Positions 6,458-10,478 of a stretch of DNA of 10,478 nucleotides are shown here, piece by piece. The position numbers were made by a program, and so were the translations under genes. The DNA comes from Propionibacteriaceae bacterium. GTDB lineage: Bacteria > Actinomycetota > Actinomycetes > Propionibacteriales > Propionibacteriaceae. Where the stretch lies: NCBI GenBank assembly GCA_009787035.1, contig WRGV01000025.1:362-10839 (forward strand), written 5' to 3'. Position 1 is the stretch's first letter. Every line of letters begins with the position of its first letter. Below the pieces are notes generated by a model, which did no database searches, was not told where the DNA came from, and saw only the letters and a list, made by a program, of their open reading frames with translations.

Positions 6458-6496
6458 ATGCAGAAACTAGGACGCCGCATCTACTTGCCGCGCTAG
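6458..6496 (+). CDS. Possible leaderless 12-codon mini-ORF (leader peptide)
   Basis: An ATG sits 6 nt after the TACAGT -10, the spacing of leaderless actinobacterial mRNAs, and opens a frame for MQKLGRRIYLPR ending at TAG. The peptide is basic (four Arg, one Lys). The ORF contains both arms of an inverted repeat, AACTAG (6465-6470) and CTAGTT (from 6493, overlapping the stop). The main gene begins 53 nt further on with its own Shine-Dalgarno. It may be a regulatory leader peptide, or chance; twelve codons alone prove nothing. Confidence 0.3.
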   Translation: MQKLGRRIYLPR

Positions 6497-6498
6497 TT
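6465..6498 (+). promoter_or_regulatory. Inverted repeat in the leader of the unknown gene pair
   Basis: AACTAG (6465-6470) pairs with CTAGTT (6493-6498); after a 2-nt bulge, CGC (6473-6475) can pair with GCG (6490-6492). This gives 9 bp with a long loop, right behind the inferred start of transcription. It could be an RNA stem or an operator. The CTAG cores stand out because CTAG is usually rare in bacterial DNA. Confidence 0.35.
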
Positions 6499-6549
6499 CC
6501 GCCTTCTGATTCGTGGGGCTCGGGTGCCCTGAGTGTCGAGGAGATCATC

Positions 6550-7995
6550 GTGTCGTACCTGTCGGCGTATGTCGGCCCGCTGAAGTGTGCTGCGATCAAC
6601 GCCTGGATGAAGCAGCAGGGAGGCACCCTGTACGCCGACGAGCGGCAGTGGTACTTCACTGCCTACAACGGGAACACATTCGGGGTGACTCAGCCGGATG
6701 CGGACGGCACAGGCGGCGGCGAGGCGCACGGGCACGGCCTGTGGCTCGAGTTTGCGGACGAGGAGGTGTCCGTCAGCGCCTACACGCAGCGATACACCGC
6801 GGCCTACACCGAGATCTGTTCGAGGATCGACGGCGTGTTGGACGGTTTCGACGACATTCCCGATGGGAGCGTCTTCGATGCCTCGATCGACGATATGGGG
6901 AAGCTCATGGCCGAACTCACGGCTCCGGACTCCACCACATCCGGGGGCGGCTCGGCGTTCTCGAGCGCCTGGACGACCTTGAGTAACGTGCTCATCAACA
7001 GCACCGACGGGATGTCGGGGCAGACGGTGGCAGCCTTCAATCGATTCATCAACGGCCTTCCCATGGTGATCGGCAACTTCGGCGCGGTGGTGACCGCGCT
7101 GTGCGCGTCGATGAGCGGGGAACGAATGCTGTATGAGAAGGCGCAGGCCGACGTGGTGCGGCTGGTGAAGAATGCGACGGCCGATTTCGCCGCGTACGCG
7201 GCGCTTCCGCCCCCGGGGTTCAGCGCCGACTGGTCGAGCGTCTTCGGCGTCGTCGAAGCCCTGCTGGACGGTGCGGCCGTCATCTTTCCCGAGGCTGCCA
7301 TCCCGCTCGGGGTGACGTCGATGGTGGTGAAGATCGTGGACGATGTCTCCGATGGCGCGCCGAAGCAACCCAGCGCTCCGGTGGCGGCCACGTACGACGA
7401 CACGCTCGCGGCGCTCATCGGGGGGCTCGCCGACATGAACTCCGCATTCCGTCAGGAAGAGGACGGCGGGCGGCAGGCCATGGTCGACAATGTTGGTCTC
7501 ATCACGTCGAATGACGGCGGATCTTTCAAGCTCGGCGACCCGCTGGGTTCTGTGGACACCCCGAACGAGTTCGGCACGTCGGCGCAGGTCACACTGGCCG
7601 TCTCGGAAGGGCAACGCGACTCCATCTGCCTGCAGCTCCAAGACATCGTCGATACGGTGGTCTCGCCGGCGAAGGCGCAGCTGTACGACCAGGTGCTGTC
7701 GGCCCCGTGGATTCGGCCCGCGAACATCGGGCTGTCGCCGACCGGGTATCTGCCGCAATGGGCGGACGTGGCGTGGTGCCTCTACGACTGCCTGGGCGAC
7801 CTCGCGAACGACCTGGCAGATGTCAAACAGCGGTTCTACTTGGCGGTCACCGCCATCATCGACAACGACACGGACGCGGCCAGCCAGTTGTCGCAGTACG
7901 CCGCGCAGATGGATCCACAGATCGCCTCCGGCGATCAGTCCGAGATCCCATCATGGCTGCATCAGCACACTCCAGGAGGAATCGGTGGCTACTGA
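6550..7995 (+). CDS. Unknown protein; helical, loosely type VII substrate-like
   Basis: I do not recognise this gene. The GTG at 6550 is chosen because AGGAG (6539-6543) lies 6 nt ahead; the frame is open back to 6400, but that part overlaps the promoter and lacks a ribosome site. The 481-residue product has no signal peptide. Residues 1-85 are Tyr/Trp-rich with a Gly/His patch (GTGGGEAHGHG, 53-63). Residues about 137-215 look like a long helical hairpin (W141, MSGQTVAAF 155-163, GLPMVIGNFG 169-178), recalling WXG100/ESX-type substrates but without a true WxG. A hydrophobic stretch is at about 233-263. The C-terminal part (about 405-455, with CLYDC and LADVKQRFYLAVTAIIDNDTDAA) is another helical pair in the style of EspC-like proteins. 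No YxxxD/E export signal is evident. The next gene overlaps it by 11 nt, so the products probably work together. Any secretion role is inference. Confidence 0.85.
   Translation: MSYLSAYVGPLKCAAINAWMKQQGGTLYADERQWYFTAYNGNTFGVTQPDADGTGGGEAHGHGLWLEFADEEVSVSAYTQRYTAAYTEICSRIDGVLDGFDDIPDGSVFDASIDDMGKLMAELTAPDSTTSGGGSAFSSAWTTLSNVLINSTDGMSGQTVAAFNRFINGLPMVIGNFGAVVTALCASMSGERMLYEKAQADVVRLVKNATADFAAYAALPPPGFSADWSSVFGVVEALLDGAAVIFPEAAIPLGVTSMVVKIVDDVSDGAPKQPSAPVAATYDDTLAALIGGLADMNSAFRQEEDGGRQAMVDNVGLITSNDGGSFKLGDPLGSVDTPNEFGTSAQVTLAVSEGQRDSICLQLQDIVDTVVSPAKAQLYDQVLSAPWIRPANIGLSPTGYLPQWADVAWCLYDCLGDLANDLADVKQRFYLAVTAIIDNDTDAASQLSQYAAQMDPQIASGDQSEIPSWLHQHTPGGIGGY
7974..7979 (+). promoter_or_regulatory. 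Ribosome binding site of the membrane protein gene
   Basis: A perfect AGGAGG lies inside the end of the upstream gene, 5 nt before the GTG at 7985. It decides this start and shows that the overlapping gene has its own strong initiation site, probably coupled to termination of the upstream gene. Confidence 0.8.
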
Positions 7996-8764
7996 GACAG
8001 CGTCTGGAACCGCACGCGTCGCCCCGCTCTCGCCGTCGCGGGCGGGCGCGGTGATCGGCGGCGTCTTGATCGCACTCGTCGGCGTCTGGAACCTTGCGCA
8101 CCCCGGGGTGTTCGGAGAGCCGCCCGCATTGGCCTGGCTCGGGTCTGTCGGCGAGCAGGGCGACTCGACGTCATGGGACGGTATCCTGCTCGGCGCGGCC
8201 ATGGCGGTCGCGGCGGTGTGGATCGTGATCGGCGTCCTCGTGTGCGTGGCGGCTCGGCGCCGGCTTCGGCTGGTGGCCGCGATCGCCCTGGCGGCGTGGG
8301 TGCTGTTCCGCGTCACGTGCGCCGTGGAGAGCTGCGTGTGGCTGGTCAAGCAGGGCGGATGGGTCTGGTCCTTCGGCGTGGTGGCGAACGTGGTGACGCC
8401 CTGCCTGATCGCGGTGGCGCTGGGCCTGTGCGTCGGCATGGCGGGATCGACTCCCGCGTCTGCGGCGCTGCGGATCTGCGGCGTCGTCCTGCTCGCGATC
8501 GTGATGGTCGACCAGCTCTTCGAGATGCTCCGTGGTGGGCTGGTCGCCAACCCGTGGCTGGCGATCGGCGACGAGTCGCTGTACGGTCCGGCGCCGTGGC
8601 TGCCGATTCTGGAGGAGTGGTTGCCTTCCCTGCTGCTGTGCGCGGGGTGGCTCGTGGTGATGGTTTCCGCCACGTCTCGGGGCGACGCCGGCTCCGGCAC
8701 AGGGGACACCCCGGTCGTTGGTCAGTTCGCGGGGGACGGGGCGCCGTCCTCGTTCGCGGCCTAG
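7985..8764 (+). CDS. Unknown membrane protein with about six transmembrane segments
   Basis: Not recognised. It starts at GTG 7985 behind AGGAGG and overlaps the upstream stop by 11 nt. The frame is open further upstream but there lies inside the previous gene. Of 259 residues, 1-19 are a Ser/Thr/Arg-containing cytoplasmic-type start. Likely membrane segments are 20-38, 66-88, 96-120, 126-152, 160-182 and 205-227, followed by a Gly/Ser/Ala-rich tail. Arg-rich AARRRLR (89-95) after the second segment suggests a cytoplasmic loop. Acidic residues within or at the edge of segments (E115, D176, E180) and Trp residues at borders are notable. The loop 39-65 and the loop 183-204 (ending before PAPWLPILEEW) are probably outside. 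The close coupling suggests a partner for the helical protein upstream, for example an export or anchoring role, but nothing in it identifies a known transporter. It ends 44 nt before the CoaE start. Confidence 0.85.
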   Translation: MATETASGTARVAPLSPSRAGAVIGGVLIALVGVWNLAHPGVFGEPPALAWLGSVGEQGDSTSWDGILLGAAMAVAAVWIVIGVLVCVAARRRLRLVAAIALAAWVLFRVTCAVESCVWLVKQGGWVWSFGVVANVVTPCLIAVALGLCVGMAGSTPASAALRICGVVLLAIVMVDQLFEMLRGGLVANPWLAIGDESLYGPAPWLPILEEWLPSLLLCAGWLVVMVSATSRGDAGSGTGDTPVVGQFAGDGAPSSFAA

Positions 8765-8795
8765 CCCCCGGGCCCGTGCGCGGCTGAGTCCGTGG

Positions 8796-8801
8796 CAGGA
8801 T
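8796..8801 (+). promoter_or_regulatory. -10 box of coaE, probably leaderless transcript
   Basis: CAGGAT (8796-8801) is followed after 7 nt by the GTG at 8809, the usual geometry of leaderless actinobacterial mRNAs. The same AGGA could instead act as a ribosome site, 8 nt before the GTG, on a read-through transcript. No good -35 is visible. Confidence 0.45.
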
Positions 8802-8808
8802 GGACGCC

Positions 8809-10050
8809 GTGAACACACTGCGCATCGGGCTGACGGGGGGCATCGCCTCCGGCAAGTCGAGTGTGGCCCGGTTGCTGGCGCAGCGCGGGGCGGTCATCAT
8901 CGATGACGACGTGCTGGCGCGGGAGGTGGTCGAGCCGGGGACGCTGGGGCTGGCCCAGGTGGTCGCCCGGTTCGGGCCCCAGGTGCTGCATGCGGACGGA
9001 TCGCTCGATCGGGCCGAGTTGGCGTCGCGGGTCTTCGCAGACGATCAAGCTCTGGCCGATCTGAACGCGATCATCCATCCGCTGGTCGAGCAGCGCGAAT
9101 GGGAGCTGGACGCGGCGGCCCCCAACGGGGCGATCGTGGTGCACATGGTGCCGCTGCTGGTCGAGGTGGGCTGGCAGCACCGGTTCGACCAGGTGATGGT
9201 CGTCGACGTGCCCCCGGATGTGCAGACCGAGCGGCTGATCGGGCGCGACGGCGCGTCGCCGGAGCAGGCCCGGGCCCGTGTCGCCGCGCAGGTCGGACGC
9301 GGGGAGCGGCTGGCCGCCGCCGACGTGGTGATCGACAACTCCGGCGACCTCGACGCCACGGCCGCGCAGGTGGACGCCTGGCTGGCCAGCCAAGGACGGC
9401 GTCCGTCCGGAATCCTGATCGTGGTGCGCCACGGCGAGAGCGAGTACAACCAGTCGGGCACCTGGACGGGCATCACCGACGTGGACCTGACGCCCAAGGG
9501 GCACGCCGACGCGCGGGCGATGGGGCAGCTGCTGGCCGATGTGCGGCTCGACCGCGCGTACACCTCCTGCCTGCGCCGGGCCAGCCAGAGCCTGGACGAC
9601 CTGCTGGCGTCCCACGGCGGGCGTCCACACTGCCGCAAGACCGCGGCGCTCAACGAGCGCGACTACGGCGATTACACCGGGCTGAACAAGTGGCAGATTC
9701 GCGACCGGGTGGGGGAGCACGAGTTCCACGACATTCGCCGCGCATTTGACGCGGAGATCCCGAACGGCGAGACGCTGCGCGACGTGGCCGAGCGCGTCAT
9801 CCCGTGGTATCGCGAGGTGGTCGTGCCGCAGCTGCTGGCCGGGCGCAACGTCCTGATCGTGGGCCACGGCAACTCCGACCGCGTGCTGCGCAAGTATCTG
9901 GAGCGGGTCGACGACGTCGCGGTCGCCGACCTGGAGATGGACTTCGACAAGATCCATCTGTACCGCATCGGCCCCGATGGCCGAGTGGTGGGTGAACCCG
10001 AGGTGCGCCAGCTTGCGGACGTGGGACGATCCCGCGGCGGCCATCGATGA
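8809..10050 (+). CDS. coaE: Dephospho-CoA kinase fused to a short cofactor-dependent phosphoglycerate mutase domain
   Basis: Two complete domains in one 413-residue frame (numbered from GTG 8809; an ATG at 8800 would add three residues but has no spaced ribosome site). Residues 1 to about 195 are CoaE, which phosphorylates dephospho-CoA in the last step of CoA synthesis: P-loop GLTGGIASGKSS at 7-18 (K16), DDDVLAREVV, LNAIIHPLVE, VPLLVE, the lid segment RDGASPEQARARVAAQ, and ADVVIDNSGDL. From about 200, ILIVVRHGESEYN opens a histidine-phosphatase fold of the dPGM type: R207/H208, TWTGITDVDL, LNERDYG with E283 and VGHGNS with H353, the expected phospho-His, acid/base and second His. About 30 residues found in E. 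coli GpmA are missing, as in short monomeric forms, and the terminal PTG..YEF is replaced by DFDKIHLYRI. In Mycobacterium the CoaE extension is a different (GrpB-like) domain. Domain calls are firm; whether the second acts as a mutase or a phosphatase is open. Confidence 0.93.
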   Translation: MNTLRIGLTGGIASGKSSVARLLAQRGAVIIDDDVLAREVVEPGTLGLAQVVARFGPQVLHADGSLDRAELASRVFADDQALADLNAIIHPLVEQREWELDAAAPNGAIVVHMVPLLVEVGWQHRFDQVMVVDVPPDVQTERLIGRDGASPEQARARVAAQVGRGERLAAADVVIDNSGDLDATAAQVDAWLASQGRRPSGILIVVRHGESEYNQSGTWTGITDVDLTPKGHADARAMGQLLADVRLDRAYTSCLRRASQSLDDLLASHGGRPHCRKTAALNERDYGDYTGLNKWQIRDRVGEHEFHDIRRAFDAEIPNGETLRDVAERVIPWYREVVVPQLLAGRNVLIVGHGNSDRVLRKYLERVDDVAVADLEMDFDKIHLYRIGPDGRVVGEPEVRQLADVGRSRGGHR

Positions 10051-10053
10051 CGC

Positions 10054-10072
10054 GTGGCAGCACGCCTGCCGC
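10054..10072 (+). terminator. Hairpin after coaE
   Basis: A 7-bp stem (one wobble pair) forms between 10054-10060 and 10066-10072, with GGCAG pairing with CTGCC around CACGC, starting 4 nt after the stop. No T-run follows. A weak terminator before the separate uvrB promoter is plausible. Confidence 0.4.
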
Positions 10073-10117
10073 CCGTGAGATCCGGGTGATCTGAACGCCA
10101 GGGGCAGTCTGCGAAAA

Positions 10118-10140
10118 CTGTCAGAGGCGGCACGTACGCT
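10118..10140 (+). promoter_or_regulatory. uvrB promoter of the PafBC / RecA-NDp damage-response type
   Basis: CTGTCAGAG (10118-10126), exactly 8 nt, then TACGCT (10135-10140). The known mycobacterial LexA-independent damage promoter is TTGTCRGTG-N8-TANNNT; here 7 of 9 positions of the upstream box, the spacing and the -10 fit. The uvrB ATG is 6 nt past the -10, so the mRNA would be leaderless. No GAAC-N4-GTTC LexA box is seen nearby. Confidence 0.65.
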
Positions 10141-10146
10141 GGAAGC

Positions 10147-10478
10147 ATGCGTCCAGTGACCGATGTGCAGCGCCGGGTGGCCCCCTTCAAGGTCCATGCC
10201 GACTTCGAGCCGTCCGGCGACCAGCCGGCTGCGATCGACGAGCTGCAGCGGCGCATCGAGGCCGGTGAGAACGACGTCGTCCTGCTGGGCGCGACGGGCA
10301 CCGGCAAGACGGCGACGATCGCCTGGCTGGCCGAGCGCGTGCAGCGCCCCATGCTGGTGATGCAGCCGAACAAGACGCTGGCGGCTCAGTACGCCAGCGA
10401 GCTGCGCCAGTTCTTCCCCGACAACGCCGTCGAGTACTTCGTCAGCTACTACGACTACTACCAGCCCGAGGCGTACAT
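10147..10478 (+). CDS. uvrB: UvrB, excinuclease ABC subunit B, N-terminal part (3' end outside window)
   Basis: DNA-damage recognition helicase of nucleotide excision repair, loaded by UvrA and cut-guided by UvrC. The first 110 codons are present and the frame runs open off the window. Visible marks: [12 protein letters not shown] (22-33), the Q-motif-like start; Walker A GATGTGKT at 48-55 (K54); [14 protein letters not shown], motif Ia; and [16 protein letters not shown] at the end, the start of the beta-hairpin that clamps the damaged strand, with its conserved tyrosines. The ATG at 10147 is the only sensible start and lies 6 nt from the -10 box, without a Shine-Dalgarno, consistent with leaderless translation. 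The CoaE-UvrB neighbourhood is conserved in actinobacteria. The ATPase and hairpin residues seen are intact; the UvrC-binding and UVR parts lie outside. Confidence 0.97.
   Translation, partial: MRPVTDVQRRVAPFKVHADFEPSGDQPAAIDELQRRIEAGENDVVLLGATGTGKTATIAWLAERVQRPMLVMQPNKTLAAQYASELRQFFPDNAVEYFVSYYDYYQPEAY

Noticed and set aside
6400..6549. Upstream GTG start at 6400 for the first cassette gene, adding 50 residues
   Set aside because: It starts 2 nt after the rpsA terminator stem, has no ribosome site, and would place the -10 box inside the gene; GTG 6550 has AGGAG at good distance.
7490..7984. Upstream extension of the membrane protein frame into the previous gene
   Set aside because: The extra part is a Ser/Arg/Thr-rich out-of-frame reading of the upstream gene; AGGAGG before GTG 7985 sets the start.
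6550..7995. Type VII export signal YxxxD/E or WxG in the first cassette protein
   Set aside because: Several tyrosines were checked (for example those at 86, 195, 282 and 450) and none has Asp or Glu at the right spacing in a suitable helix; no WxG is present.
10100..10147. LexA (SOS) box upstream of uvrB
   Set aside because: I looked for GAAC-N4-GTTC and found no match; GCGAAAACTGTC is not symmetrical enough.
8761..10197. Minus-strand open frame opposite the CoaE fusion
   Set aside because: Antisense to two well-supported catalytic domains, with a His/Gln/Arg-rich composition typical of shadows.
1..10478. CRISPR array, tRNA, rRNA, insertion sequence or phage attachment site
   Set aside because: No regularly spaced repeats, no tRNA-like clover pattern noticed in the gaps, no transposase motif and no terminal inverted repeats or target duplication around the cassette.

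Overview
The window is high in G+C and all genes lie on the + strand. It reads as a chromosomal housekeeping segment of an actinobacterium. Pointers are a Rho factor with a long Arg/Gln/Pro-rich insertion after its N-terminal helical domain, a four-domain ribosomal protein S1 with the actinobacterial C-terminal tail, frequent GTG starts, and several leaderless-type promoters of the form TANNNT-N6/7-start codon. A propionibacterium-like genus would fit, but that is only a guess; the class is better supported than the family.

Layout: (1) 1-573, the 3' end of lysA (diaminopimelate decarboxylase). (2) 665-1975, hom (homoserine dehydrogenase). (3) 1983-2615, a ThrH-type HAD enzyme (phosphoserine phosphatase / homoserine phosphotransferase), 7 nt behind hom. 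(4) 2616-2890, a non-coding gap with three hairpins and C-rich stretches, read as the rho leader. (5) 2891-4693, rho. (6) 4694-4886, a gap with a good promoter and a short direct repeat in front of rpsA. (7) 4887-6344, rpsA, closed by a very strong hairpin terminator. (8) 6398-6549, a gap with a possible leaderless 12-codon mini-ORF. (9) 6550-7995 and 7985-8764, two overlapping genes of unknown function: a soluble helical protein that loosely recalls type VII secretion substrates, and a protein with about six membrane segments. (10) 8809-10050, a fusion of dephospho-CoA kinase (CoaE) with a short cofactor-dependent phosphoglycerate mutase domain. (11) 10147 to the end, the start of uvrB, behind a promoter that matches the DNA-damage (PafBC / RecA-NDp) pattern.

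The first genes belong to aspartate-family amino-acid synthesis: lysA makes lysine, and hom plus ThrH could make homoserine and then O-phosphohomoserine, the substrate of threonine synthase. Compared with the well-known actinobacterial orders lysA-hom-thrC-thrB-rho-rpmE-prfA and polA-rpsA-coaE-uvrB (as in Mycobacterium tuberculosis), this window joins the two blocks. It has thrH where thrC-thrB normally sit, goes from rho directly to rpsA, and has a two-gene cassette between rpsA and coaE. The points most worth follow-up are the CoaE-mutase fusion, the hom-thrH arrangement, the unknown cassette and the damage-type uvrB promoter.
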